Assembly: GCF_009674495.1 (NCBI RefSeq)
Contig: NZ_WKJN01000006.1
Coordinates: 210,197 to 274,196 of the forward strand
From: Duganella alba
Lineage (GTDB): Bacteria > Pseudomonadota > Gammaproteobacteria > Burkholderiales > Burkholderiaceae_D
Direction of reading: 5' to 3'
Length of the DNA: 64,000 nt
Shown here: positions 17,359 to 25,932 of the stretch, piece after piece
How the letters are laid out: each line of letters begins with the position of its first letter
Position numbering within the stretch: position 1 is the stretch's first letter
The notes under the pieces: generated by a model
Told to the model about the DNA's origin: nothing
What the model saw: only the letters and a program-made list of their open reading frames with translations
The model's database searches: none
Program-made: the position numbers and the translations under genes

Positions 17359-17703
17359 CGATTCATCTCAAGCAGTGGCAACAGCGGAAACCTTAGTCTG
17401 TGGAGGTACCTAACACGTGATTAAGGTTTCTGCATGAGTTCATGCGAGCAGATATCAAGAAAAATTTGCGATCCAACGAAAAAAATGACTACTCGTGGGC
17501 GGTTGATTTTCTGCGTGAAAGTGACGTTGTGGAAAGTTGCTTTGGCGGAAACCTTGCCATCTCCGATTGGAACAGCGCACAGTTTGTAGAATAGGTTTGC
17601 ATGAGGGGATATGTTATTTCCCTCACGCACAATTGAAATGTGGTCTGGAAAAGCTTGTGTTTGAGATAAACTCTTCGCTTCTCAAGCTATTCTGGCCCAG
17701 ACC
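17359..17703 (+). other. 345-bp gene-free gap with three copies of a short repeat
   Basis: No convincing gene: one 69-codon frame on the minus strand lacks a ribosome-binding site. The AT content is higher than in the neighbours. GCGGAAACCTT occurs at 17384-17394 and 17545-17555, and its inverted form TAAGGTTTCTGC (one mismatch) at 17422-17433, so the first and second copies could form a 12-bp imperfect stem. It may be the remnant of a mobile or attenuator-like sequence. The promoter of the downstream hybrid kinase must lie here, but I see no clear -35/-10 pair. Confidence 0.4.
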
Positions 17704-20700
17704 ATGCCAAACTCTTCCATGCTGGACGACCGCGGGTTCCGTCGTATTCTCGTTCGCAATGTCACGCTGCCGCTGGCGGCTGGGGTCGTCAGTGCCGGCG
17801 TTTTCATCGTGTTGCTTGCTTATTTGATCACGACCATGAACTGGGTCGAGCACAGCGAACGGGTGATCGGCAATGCCAACCAGATCGGCAAGGAGATGGT
17901 CGACATGGAGACTGGCTTGCGCGGCTATCTGTTGGCCGGCGACGAGTCCTTCCTGCAACCCTACGTGGTGTCCAAGCCCAAGGTCGCGTCCAATGTCGAT
18001 GGCTTGATGAAACTGGTGGAAGACAACCCGGTCCAGGTCGATCGCCTGCGCACCATCCAATACCAGCAGCAGCAGTGGGATCTGTATGCCCAGGAAATGA
18101 TCCGCCTGCGCGGCGCCAACGGCGACGTCACCGGGCCGGTCAAGACCGGCCGCGGCAAAACCCAGTTCGATGAGATCCGCCGCCAGCTCGATACCTTTGT
18201 CGCCGCCGAAGTGCGCATGCGCCAGGACCGCAATGACGAGGCCCGCTCCGTCACCACCTGGGTGGCGGTGATCTATCTGATCCTGACGCTGGGCGTCGGC
18301 GGCATCCTGGCCTGGTTCGGGCGCCGCGAGCTGACCGGCCTGTCACGCGTCTACACCAAGGCGCTCGATGAACACGCCGAGCATGCCCAACTGCTGCAAC
18401 AGCAAGCCTGGCTGCGTACCGGCCAGAGCGAGCTGGCGCAACAGGGCATCGGCCAGTTCGCGCTGCCGCAATTGTCGGCGGCGCTGCTGCATTTCCTGGC
18501 CAGCTATATGGGCGTGGTGGTCGGCGCCCTGTACCAGCGCGGCGCCGACGGCAGTTTCCGCCGCGTCGCCTCCTACGGTCTGAGCGCCGAATGGGAGCAG
18601 CGTGACCAGCAACTGAAATCGACCGAAAGCCTGGTGGCGCAAGCCGCGCTGGAACGCCGCGTGATCCGCCTCGACCAGGTGCCGGCCGGCTATCTGCAAT
18701 TCAGCTCCGGCCTGGGTTCGGGCGAACCGGCCAGCGTGCTGCTGGCGCCGGTCGACAGCGACGGCGAGATCAACGGCGTGGTGGAACTGGGCCTGCTGCG
18801 TCCGATCACCGCGCGCGACGTCGATCTGCTGACGCTGGTGAAGGGCAATATCGGCAGCGCCATCGAAGCCAGCCTGTCGCGCCAGCGCCTGCAGGAAGTG
18901 CTGGCCGAAACCCAGCAGCTGAACGAAGAATTGCAAGTACAGCAGGAAGAACTGCGCACCGCCAACGAGGAACTGGAAGAACAGTCGCGCGTGCTGGAAG
19001 AATCGCAGGCCAGCCTGGAAAACCAGAAAGCCGAACTGGAACAGACCAACGAACAGCTCAACGAGCAGGGCGTGGCGCTGGACCAGAAAAACGCCGAACT
19101 GCAAAAAGCCCAGTTGGACCTGGAAGAGCGCGCCCGCGACCTGGAGCGCGCCAGCCAGTACAAATCGCAATTCCTGGCGAATATGTCGCACGAGCTGCGT
19201 ACGCCGCTCAACAGCTCGCTGATCCTGGCCAAGCTGCTGTCGGAAAACGCGCTGGGCAACCTGAACGACGAGCAGGTACGCTTCGCCAACACGATTTACT
19301 CAGCCGGCAACGACCTGCTGAACCTGATCAACGACATCCTCGACATCTCCAAGGTCGAAGCCGGCAAGCTCGACCTGGTGCCGGAAAACCTGTCGATCCG
19401 CCATGTGGCGGAAGGCATGGCCATGGTGTTCGAGCCGCTGGCGCAGCAGAAGAAGCTGGCGTTCCAGCTGCAAGTGGCCGACGGCGTGGCCGAGCACATG
19501 GTCAGCGACCGCCAGCGCATGGAGCAGATCCTGAAAAACCTGCTGTCGAACGCGCTAAAGTTCACCAGCAGCGGCCAGATCACGCTGACCGTGCAGCCGG
19601 CCGCGCATGGCGCGGTGGCGTTCTCGGTGCAGGACACCGGCATCGGCATCCGCGCCGAAGACCAGCAGGCGATTTTCAACGCCTTCCAGCAGGCCGATGG
19701 CACCACCAGCCGCAAGTACGGCGGCACCGGCCTCGGCCTGTCGATCTCGCGCGACCTGGCCCAATTGCTGGGCGGCGCCATCAGCCTGGTCAGCGAACCG
19801 GGCAAGGGCAGCTGCTTCACGCTGACGCTGCCGATCGCCTGGACCTCGCCGGAGCCGGGTCCGCGCGCCGGCAGTTCGACCAGCCCGGCCACGGTGGACA
19901 CCGGCTTTGAGCTGGCGCCGCAAGTGGCCACGCCGGCCCCGGCGCCCGCACCGGCGCCATCGCTGCCGCGCGCCTTCGACGACGACCGCGACCTGGTGGC
20001 CGAAGCCGGCACGCCGCGCGGCCGCCTGGTGCTGGTGGTGGAAGACGACGCGCCGTTCGCCCGCATCCTGTACGACCTGGCGCACGAAAAACAATACCAG
20101 TGCCTGGTCGCCTTCGACGCCGACGAAGGGCTGGCGCTGGCGCGCCAGTACAAGCCGGATGCCGTGCTGCTCGACATCCGCCTGCCGGACCGTTCCGGCC
20201 TGTCGGTGCTGCAACTGCTGAAGGACGACGCCCAGACCCGCCACATTCCGGTCCACGTGGTCTCCGGCACCGAGAACGGCGAAGCCGCGCTGCACCTGGG
20301 CGCGATCGGCTTCGCATTGAAACCGACCACGCGCGAACAGCTGATGGAAGTGTTCCGCCGCATCGAAACCAAGCTGACGCAGAAAATCAAGCGCGTGCTG
20401 CTGGTGGAAGACGACGACCGCCAGCGCGACAGCGTGGTCCAGCTGATCTCCGATAACGACGTCGAAATCGTCGCGGTCGGCAGCGGCGAGGAGGCGCTGG
20501 CGCTGCTGCGCACCACCATCTACGACTGCATGATCATCGACCTCAAGCTGCCGGACATGCAGGGCAACGAACTGCTGCAACGCATGGCGGGCGAATCGCT
20601 GGCGGCGTTCCCGCCGGTGATCGTCTACACCGGCCGCAACCTGTCGCGTGCCGAAGAAGCCGACCTGCACAAATATTCGCGCTCGATCATCATCAAGGGC

Positions 20701-21204
20701 GCCCGTTCGCCGGAGCGCCTGCTGGATGAAGTGACGCTGTTCCTGCACAAGGTGGAAGCCGACCTGTCGAGCGAACGCCAGCGCATGCTGAAGACGGTGC
20801 GCTCGCGCGACCGCGTGTTCGAAGGCCGCCGCATCCTGCTGGTGGACGACGACGTGCGCAACATCTTCGCCCTGACCAGCGCGCTGGAACAGAAAGGCGC
20901 ACTGGTGGAAGTGGGCCGCAACGGCTTCGAGGCGCTGGAAAAACTCGACACCGTGCCGGACATCGACCTGGTGCTGATGGACGTGATGATGCCGGGCATG
21001 GACGGCCTGGAAGCCACGCGCCGCCTGCGCGACGATCCGCGCTTCGCCCGCCTGCCGGTGATCGCCATTACCGCCAAGGCCATGAAGGACGACCAGGAAC
21101 AATGCCTGGCCGCCGGCGCCAGCGATTACCTGGCCAAGCCGATCGACCTGTCGCGCCTGTACTCGCTGCTGCGGGTCTGGATGCCGAACGGTGAGCGGAG
21201 TTAA
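17704..21204 (+). CDS. Membrane hybrid histidine kinase: CHASE3-GAF-HisKA-HATPase-REC-REC-REC
   Basis: 1166 residues. Transmembrane helices near 20-43 and 187-208 flank a CHASE3 domain ('DMETGLRGYLLAGDESFLQPY'-type core). A GAF domain follows (about 250-395), then a long Glu/Gln-rich coiled coil (about 400-485), the phospho-acceptor His near 496 in 'NMSHELRTPLNS', and an HATPase domain ('QILKNLLSNALKF', 'GGTGLGLSISRDLAQLLGG'). After a Pro/Ala-rich linker come three receivers starting near 775, 898 and 1043, with Asp in 'LLDIRLPDRSG', 'IIDLKLPDMQG' and 'LMDVMMPGMDG'. First gene of a tight operon with cheR, cheB and a REC-kinase (gaps of 2 bp or overlap). The start has no clear Shine-Dalgarno. 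Confidence 0.9.
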   Translation: MPNSSMLDDRGFRRILVRNVTLPLAAGVVSAGVFIVLLAYLITTMNWVEHSERVIGNANQIGKEMVDMETGLRGYLLAGDESFLQPYVVSKPKVASNVDGLMKLVEDNPVQVDRLRTIQYQQQQWDLYAQEMIRLRGANGDVTGPVKTGRGKTQFDEIRRQLDTFVAAEVRMRQDRNDEARSVTTWVAVIYLILTLGVGGILAWFGRRELTGLSRVYTKALDEHAEHAQLLQQQAWLRTGQSELAQQGIGQFALPQLSAALLHFLASYMGVVVGALYQRGADGSFRRVASYGLSAEWEQRDQQLKSTESLVAQAALERRVIRLDQVPAGYLQFSSGLGSGEPASVLLAPVDSDGEINGVVELGLLRPITARDVDLLTLVKGNIGSAIEASLSRQRLQEVLAETQQLNEELQVQQEELRTANEELEEQSRVLEESQASLENQKAELEQTNEQLNEQGVALDQKNAELQKAQLDLEERARDLERASQYKSQFLANMSHELRTPLNSSLILAKLLSENALGNLNDEQVRFANTIYSAGNDLLNLINDILDISKVEAGKLDLVPENLSIRHVAEGMAMVFEPLAQQKKLAFQLQVADGVAEHMVSDRQRMEQILKNLLSNALKFTSSGQITLTVQPAAHGAVAFSVQDTGIGIRAEDQQAIFNAFQQADGTTSRKYGGTGLGLSISRDLAQLLGGAISLVSEPGKGSCFTLTLPIAWTSPEPGPRAGSSTSPATVDTGFELAPQVATPAPAPAPAPSLPRAFDDDRDLVAEAGTPRGRLVLVVEDDAPFARILYDLAHEKQYQCLVAFDADEGLALARQYKPDAVLLDIRLPDRSGLSVLQLLKDDAQTRHIPVHVVSGTENGEAALHLGAIGFALKPTTREQLMEVFRRIETKLTQKIKRVLLVEDDDRQRDSVVQLISDNDVEIVAVGSGEEALALLRTTIYDCMIIDLKLPDMQGNELLQRMAGESLAAFPPVIVYTGRNLSRAEEADLHKYSRSIIIKGARSPERLLDEVTLFLHKVEADLSSERQRMLKTVRSRDRVFEGRRILLVDDDVRNIFALTSALEQKGALVEVGRNGFEALEKLDTVPDIDLVLMDVMMPGMDGLEATRRLRDDPRFARLPVIAITAKAMKDDQEQCLAAGASDYLAKPIDLSRLYSLLRVWMPNGERS

Positions 21205-21206
21205 CC

Positions 21207-22025
21207 ATGCATCACAGCGACACCGATATCGAGCTGAAAATGCTGGTGGAGGCCATCTACCTGAAATACAGCTACGACTTCCGCGACTACACCGGCGCCT
21301 CGCAAAAGCGCCGCGTGCTGCACGCGCTGAAGGAAATGGATTGCGACAGCATCTCGGCGCTGCAGGCGCGCGTCATTCACGAGCCGGCCGCCTTCAGCCA
21401 GCTGCTGCAATACCTGACGATACCGGTCACCTCGATGTTCCGCGATCCGACCTACTTTGCCGCGCTGCGCGAGCATGTGGTGCCGGTGCTGCGCACCTAT
21501 CCGTCGCTAAAGATCTGGATCGCCGGCTGCAGCACCGGCGAGGAAGTGTATTCGATGGCCATCCTGCTCAAGGAAGAAGGCTTGCTGGAACGCAGCATGA
21601 TCTACGCCACCGACATCAATCCGCAATCGCTGGAAAAGGCGCGCCAGGGCATGTTCCCGCTGGATGCGATGCGGGAGTACACGCAGAACTACCAGCAGGC
21701 TGGCGGCACCCGCAGCTTTTCCGATTACTACACGGCGGCCTACAACGCCGCGCTGTTCGACAAGTCGCTGTGCGAAAACGTCACCTTCGCCGACCACAGT
21801 CTGGCGACCGACTCGGTGTTTGCCGAGACCAATCTGATCAGCTGCCGCAACGTGATGATTTATTTTAAGAAGCGCTTGCAGGAACGCGCCTTCGGCCTGT
21901 TCCACGAGTCGCTGTGCCATCGCGGCTTCCTCGGCCTGGGCAGCAAGGAGAGCATCGACTTCTCCGCCTATGGACCGAGTTTCGAGCCGGTGATGAAGCG
22001 CGAACGGCTGTTCCGCAAACGTTGA
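21207..22025 (+). CDS. cheR: CheR-type protein-glutamate methyltransferase
   Basis: 272 residues: the all-helical N-terminal CheR domain ('YDFRDYTGASQKRRVLHAL'), then the SAM-binding fold with 'IWIAGCSTGEEVYSMAIL' and 'YATDINPQSLEKARQGMF', and 'FAETNLISCRNVMIYF' near the C-terminus. CheR methylates Glu side chains on chemoreceptors. It starts 2 bp after the hybrid kinase stop and is followed 2 bp later by cheB, yet no chemoreceptor, cheA or cheW gene is in the operon. The methyl acceptor may therefore be something else, for instance the Glu-rich coiled coil of the kinase. Confidence 0.93.
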   Translation: MHHSDTDIELKMLVEAIYLKYSYDFRDYTGASQKRRVLHALKEMDCDSISALQARVIHEPAAFSQLLQYLTIPVTSMFRDPTYFAALREHVVPVLRTYPSLKIWIAGCSTGEEVYSMAILLKEEGLLERSMIYATDINPQSLEKARQGMFPLDAMREYTQNYQQAGGTRSFSDYYTAAYNAALFDKSLCENVTFADHSLATDSVFAETNLISCRNVMIYFKKRLQERAFGLFHESLCHRGFLGLGSKESIDFSAYGPSFEPVMKRERLFRKR

Positions 22026-22027
22026 TC

Positions 22028-22630
22028 ATGGACACTTCCGCTATCCAGAAAGCATTGGCCGGACGCTCGGTGGAAGCTGTGGTGATCGGCGCCTCCGCCG
22101 GCGGCGTCGGTGCGCTGCTGAAATTGCTGCCGGGACTGCCGGCCGACTACAGCTGCGCGGTGGTGGCGGTGCTGCACATCCCGGACGGACGCCAGAGCCA
22201 TCTGGCCGGGGTGTTCCAGCAGCGTATGAGCTTGCCAGTGCGCGAGGCGCGCGACAAGGAAGAAGTGGCGTCCGGGACGCTGTATTTCGCCGGTTCGGGC
22301 TACCATCTGTCGGTGGAACAAGACCGTTGCTTCTCCCTGAGCTGCGAGGCGCCGCTGCATTTTGCGCGGCCGGCGATCGATTATTTGATGTCCTCGGCGG
22401 CCGACGCCTATGGCGCCGGCCTGGTCGGCATCCTGCTCACCGGCGCCAACCACGATGGCGCGGCCGGGCTGGCGGCGATCAGCGCGGCCGGCGGCCTGAC
22501 CGTGGTGCAAGACCCGCATGAGGCCGAAGTGCCGACCATGCCGAAGGAAGCGATCCGCCTGCACGCGCCGGATCTGATTTTGCCGTTGGATGAGATTCAC
22601 ACCCTGTTGATGATGCTGGAGAATAAGTAA
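22028..22630 (+). CDS. cheB: Stand-alone CheB-type methylesterase domain
   Basis: 200 residues forming only the catalytic domain: active-site Ser in 'VIGASAGGVGAL', His in 'VAVLHIPDGRQSHLAGVF' and Asp in 'LTGANHDGAAGLAAI'. The receiver domain that normally controls CheB is absent, so activity must be set by partners such as the downstream REC-kinase. It would reverse the CheR reaction by hydrolysing glutamyl methyl esters or deamidating Gln. The stop codon overlaps the next start as TAATG. Confidence 0.92.
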   Translation: MDTSAIQKALAGRSVEAVVIGASAGGVGALLKLLPGLPADYSCAVVAVLHIPDGRQSHLAGVFQQRMSLPVREARDKEEVASGTLYFAGSGYHLSVEQDRCFSLSCEAPLHFARPAIDYLMSSAADAYGAGLVGILLTGANHDGAAGLAAISAAGGLTVVQDPHEAEVPTMPKEAIRLHAPDLILPLDEIHTLLMMLENK

Positions 22631-23808
22631 TGCAAGACGCATCCCCCACCAAGCTGCTGATCGTTGACGATCTGCCGGAGAACCTGCAAGCACTGAACGC
22701 TGTCATTCGCGGCGAGGGGCGCGAGATCTTCCAGGCCGGGTCCGGCGAAGAAGCGCTGGCGCTGCTGTTGCAGCACGACTTCGCGATCGCCATTCTCGAC
22801 GTGCAGATGCCGGGCATGGACGGCTTCGAGCTGGCCGAGCTGATGCGCGGCACCGACAAGACGCGGCAGATTCCGATCGTGTTCGTGACGGCGGCCGGCA
22901 AGGAGCTGAATTACTCGTTCAAGGGCTACGAGGCGGGCGCGGTGGACGTGCTGTACAAGCCGCTCGATCCGCGCGCGGTGAAGGGCAAGGTGCAGGTGTT
23001 CGTGGCGCTGTACGAGGCGCGCGAAGCGATGCGGCGCCAGGTCGAGGCGCTGGAAGCGGCGCGTCAGCAGCAGGCGGCGACGCAGGCGCAGCTGGAGCGC
23101 GCGCTGGTGATGCGCGATGAATTCATGTCGATGGTGTCGCACGAGATGCGCACGCCGCTCAATACCTTGTACCTGGAAACCCAGTTGCGCAAGATGCAGC
23201 TGGAGCGCGGCAATATGGCGGCGTTTGGCGCCGAGCAGTTGCAGCGCATGGTGGCGCGGGATGACCGGCAGATCCAGAGCATCATCCGCTTGATTGACGA
23301 TATGCTGGATGTGTCGCGGATTCGTAGCGGGAAGTTGTCGTTGCGGCCGGGCTGGGTGGAGTTGTCGGGGCTGCTGCGGCGCGTGGTGCATGATTTGACG
23401 CCGCAGGCGACCACTGCCGGCGCGACCCTGTCGCTGGAGGCGGGCACGCCGGTCAGTGGCTGGTGGGATGAGTTCCGTATCGAGCAGATCGTGGTCAATT
23501 TGCTGACCAATGCGATGCGGTATGGTTGTCAGCAGCCGATCAGCGTGACGCTGACGGTGGAGCAGGACTGGGCGCGCATTGATGTGCGCGATTGCGGTCC
23601 GGGCATAGCGCCGGAAAACCAGGCCAAGATTTTTGAGCCGTATGAGCGTGGTGTCGGGACGGATGTGCCGGCGGGGTTGGGATTGGGGCTGTACATCTCG
23701 CGCCAGTTGGCCGAAGTGCACGAAGGCACGTTGACGCTGGAAAGCAAGCCGGGCGAAGGTTCGGTGTTCAGCCTGACCCTTCCCCGTCGCGACGCCCCAC
23801 CCCAGTAA
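22630..23808 (+). CDS. Cytoplasmic REC-HisKA-HATPase response-regulator kinase
   Basis: 392 residues. A receiver comes first with acidic 'LIVDDLPENL' and phospho-acceptor Asp57 in 'ILDVQMPGMDG', then a short coiled coil, the dimerisation domain with His171 in 'MVSHEMRTPLN', and an HATPase domain ('IVVNLLTNAMRYG', 'DCGPGI', 'GLGLGLYISRQLAEVH'). A receiver in front of a kinase lets one phosphorelay feed another: the upstream hybrid kinase could phosphorylate the receiver and change the activity of this kinase. No membrane segments. Last gene of the operon; a strong palindrome lies 95 bp downstream. Confidence 0.92.
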   Translation: MQDASPTKLLIVDDLPENLQALNAVIRGEGREIFQAGSGEEALALLLQHDFAIAILDVQMPGMDGFELAELMRGTDKTRQIPIVFVTAAGKELNYSFKGYEAGAVDVLYKPLDPRAVKGKVQVFVALYEAREAMRRQVEALEAARQQQAATQAQLERALVMRDEFMSMVSHEMRTPLNTLYLETQLRKMQLERGNMAAFGAEQLQRMVARDDRQIQSIIRLIDDMLDVSRIRSGKLSLRPGWVELSGLLRRVVHDLTPQATTAGATLSLEAGTPVSGWWDEFRIEQIVVNLLTNAMRYGCQQPISVTLTVEQDWARIDVRDCGPGIAPENQAKIFEPYERGVGTDVPAGLGLGLYISRQLAEVHEGTLTLESKPGEGSVFSLTLPRRDAPPQ

Positions 23809-23903
23809 CCCGGCAATATGGGGTAGCGCTAGCTTGCACCGCCGCCGTGCGCATCCGCAGTAGGGCTTGCGGTACCTGCGCAACCCGCACACCGCTGCGG
23901 CCA

Positions 23904-23931
23904 GGGTCAGACCCCGTACGGGGTCTGACCC
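23904..23931. repeat. 28-bp perfect palindrome, likely bidirectional terminator or REP-type element
   Basis: Arms GGGTCAGACCCCGT and ACGGGGTCTGACCC are perfectly complementary and are followed by TTTCGTTT. It lies between convergent genes, where a two-way terminator is expected. From memory, GGGTCAGACCCC-type palindromes occur in many copies in related Burkholderiales genomes, so it may also be a REP-like repeat. Only one copy was seen in this window. Confidence 0.7.
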
Positions 23932-23946
23932 TTTCGTTTGGGGGTA

Positions 23947-24333
23947 CTAACGGGAGTTCGCCTCTTCACGGCGTTGAATCAGATAGGCCTTGAGATCATC
24001 GAAGCTCACGGCGCCGCGTTGCGCGGTATCGATATGGTCGAAGTTTTTGTCGACCACGGTCAACCCCGCCCGCTGCGCCTCATCGCGGCTCAGCGTACCA
24101 CTACCATCCACATCCGCCGCCTCAAACCGCTGCTTGAGCTTCTGCATCGGCTGATACCGCAGCAACGCCGTACCATTCGAAGCCTCACGCAACGGCTTGC
24201 GCAGCGCCGGCGGCAGATACGGCTCGCCCGCCCGCATCGCGGACGGGGTGTCCGGCTGCGGCGCCTGGGCGCTGGCATACGATGCGGCCGCGAGTCCCGC
24301 TGCGGTCAAGAGGGTGAATTGCAAAAGCTTCAT
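23947..24333 (-). CDS. Exported EF-hand calcium-binding protein
   Basis: 128 residues from the ATG at 24333, which has a GGGGAG ribosome-binding site; an in-frame start 30 nt upstream is less likely. A signal peptide ('LLQFTLLTAAGLAAASYASA') is followed by one canonical EF-hand loop, D-V-D-G-S-G-T-L-S-R-D-E, and a second loop that has lost several ligands (D-T-A-Q-R-G). It is probably periplasmic and binds one Ca2+ per chain. Function unknown; small proteins of this type are common in Massilia-like genomes. Confidence 0.8.
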   Translation of the reverse strand: MKLLQFTLLTAAGLAAASYASAQAPQPDTPSAMRAGEPYLPPALRKPLREASNGTALLRYQPMQKLKQRFEAADVDGSGTLSRDEAQRAGLTVVDKNFDHIDTAQRGAVSFDDLKAYLIQRREEANSR

Positions 24334-24467
24334 GGTTGTCTCCCCGCATCGTGAATGATGCATGGCTAGGGAGCTACTGTGATCCGATTGCGCGAATTAA
24401 TCAATCCAGTTTCATCGCTACTTACACCTCGTGTCGCCCGGAAACATCACTTAATCGCGGAACTTTG

Positions 24468-24938
24468 CTACTTTTGCCAGAAATTAGCGTGCGCCAGCCG
24501 CGCTTCGTCCTCGCGCACCGGTCCGATGACTTCCGTCGGACGCTGGCCGGCCGCGAACACGGTACGGCATGGCAGCGACAAGGTCGGGTTTTCGGGATCG
24601 CTGCCGGTCAGTTCCAGCAGGCTGGCTTCCGACATCGCATACACCACCCGCCCCACGCCGCTCCAGTAGGTGCCGCCGCTGCACATGGCGCATGGCTCGG
24701 CGTTGGCGTACAGCGTGGCGCCGGCCAGTTCGGCCGGACTGTAACGCTGCGAGGCGAGGCGCAGCGCGTTCATCTCGGCATGCGCGGTGCGGTCGCTGCT
24801 GGAAGCGTTCATCGCTTCCGAGATCACCGTGCCGTCGGCGGCCACCACCATGGCGGCGAAGGGATGATGGCCTTCGTCGCGCGAGCGCTGCGCCAGGGCC
24901 AGCACGCGTGTCAGGAAGGCGTCGTCTTGTGCGTTCAT
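24468..24938 (-). CDS. Nucleoside/nucleobase deaminase (cytidine deaminase-like, guanine deaminase candidate)
   Basis: 156 residues with the zinc-binding signatures of the CDA superfamily: 'TAHAEMNAL' (His ligand and catalytic Glu) and 'NAEPCAMCSGG' (two Cys ligands). Size and the 'HPFAAMVVAADG' start resemble guanine deaminase (GuaD) and tRNA/nucleobase deaminases. The ATGA overlap with the Rieske oxygenase stop and the location at the end of the porin/BMP/Rieske operon point to a purine base or modified purine as substrate. The exact base is not readable. Confidence 0.8.
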   Translation of the reverse strand: MNAQDDAFLTRVLALAQRSRDEGHHPFAAMVVAADGTVISEAMNASSSDRTAHAEMNALRLASQRYSPAELAGATLYANAEPCAMCSGGTYWSGVGRVVYAMSEASLLELTGSDPENPTLSLPCRTVFAAGQRPTEVIGPVREDEARLAHANFWQK

Positions 24939-25930
24939 CGTAAAACTCCGTAATGCAAATTCTGCTGCTTGAGATAACCGCGGTAGGCCAGCGACATGCG
25001 GTCGCACGCCACCGACACTTCGGCGCCCGGCGTCAATGGCAGGCGCGCCGGATGCTGGCTTTCCAGAATCGGCTGGTCCTGCAGGAAGATGGTGTCCTGG
25101 AAGGCGCGCAGCGCGTCGTCGCTGGAGGTGAAGTCGTTCAACGCCATGACGATCCACACGCGGGTGGTGGTTTCGGTCAGCGGCTGAAGCAGCAGCGCGA
25201 TCGCTTCGCGGATGCTGCCCGGCGGATGCTTGGTGAGGATGGCCGTCAGCGGCCGCACCACGCGGTAGGTGTATTCGATATCGCTGCCGCCGGTGGCGGC
25301 CTTGCTGGCCTGCGGCTGGAAGGCGTAGCACTGCTTCGCCCACACGCCGCTGCCGTATTCGGCATCGTCGAACGTTTCGACGGTGTAGTCGGGAATGACG
25401 GTCTGCTGTCTGTCGCCCAATATGCCTTCGTGCACAAACGCGAAGTGCGCCATGTCGAGGAAGTTTTCGACGATGCGCGGAGCGCTGCTGCTTACATCGT
25501 AGGGACCACACCAGACCTTGCGCAGCTGGTCGTCGGCGAATTCGGGAAACGCCGGCGGCCCGGCATGCGCTGGTGTGCCGAGGCACACCCACGCCAGTCC
25601 ATACCGCTCCTGCACGCGGTACACCGCCACCTGCGCCTTCAGCGGCGCGTCAGGCAGCGCCGGGATGCGCGTGCAGCGGCCCTCCTTGCCGAAGCTCCAG
25701 CCGTGGTAAGGGCAGGTCAGCGTGTCGTCGTGCAGCGTGCCCATGGAAAGCCGCGTGCCGCGATGCGGACAGCGGTCTTCCCATGCGTGCAGCACGCCGC
25801 CGCTGTCGCGCCACAACAGCACGCGCGTCTCCAGCAGATCGGCGGCCAGCATCGGGGAGCCTTCCCCCGCGGCCGGGATCTGCGTGGAGAGCGCGACCGG
25901 ATGCCAGTCGTTCAGCAGGACCGGGTCCAT
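24935..25930 (-). CDS. Rieske non-heme iron oxygenase, alpha subunit type
   Basis: 331 residues. The Rieske [2Fe-2S] ligands are C54-x-H56 in 'DRCPHRGTRL' and C73-x2-H76 in 'LTCPYHGWSF'. The mononuclear iron site is in 'ENFLDMAHFAFVHEG' (bridging Asp and two His). Such enzymes dihydroxylate, hydroxylate or N/O-demethylate. Short single-component alpha subunits of this length include purine-alkaloid N-demethylases (NdmA-like) and vanillate demethylase-like enzymes. It sits between a BMP-type binding protein (2-bp gap) and a nucleobase deaminase (4-bp overlap), so a purine-like substrate is inferred. No reductase gene is in the operon. Confidence 0.85.
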   Translation of the reverse strand: MDPVLLNDWHPVALSTQIPAAGEGSPMLAADLLETRVLLWRDSGGVLHAWEDRCPHRGTRLSMGTLHDDTLTCPYHGWSFGKEGRCTRIPALPDAPLKAQVAVYRVQERYGLAWVCLGTPAHAGPPAFPEFADDQLRKVWCGPYDVSSSAPRIVENFLDMAHFAFVHEGILGDRQQTVIPDYTVETFDDAEYGSGVWAKQCYAFQPQASKAATGGSDIEYTYRVVRPLTAILTKHPPGSIREAIALLLQPLTETTTRVWIVMALNDFTSSDDALRAFQDTIFLQDQPILESQHPARLPLTPGAEVSVACDRMSLAYRGYLKQQNLHYGVLR

Positions 25931-25932
25931 GC

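Noticed and set aside
17421..17630. 69-codon minus-strand frame in the gene-free gap
   Set aside because: GTG start without Shine-Dalgarno, atypical composition and no similarity I recognise.
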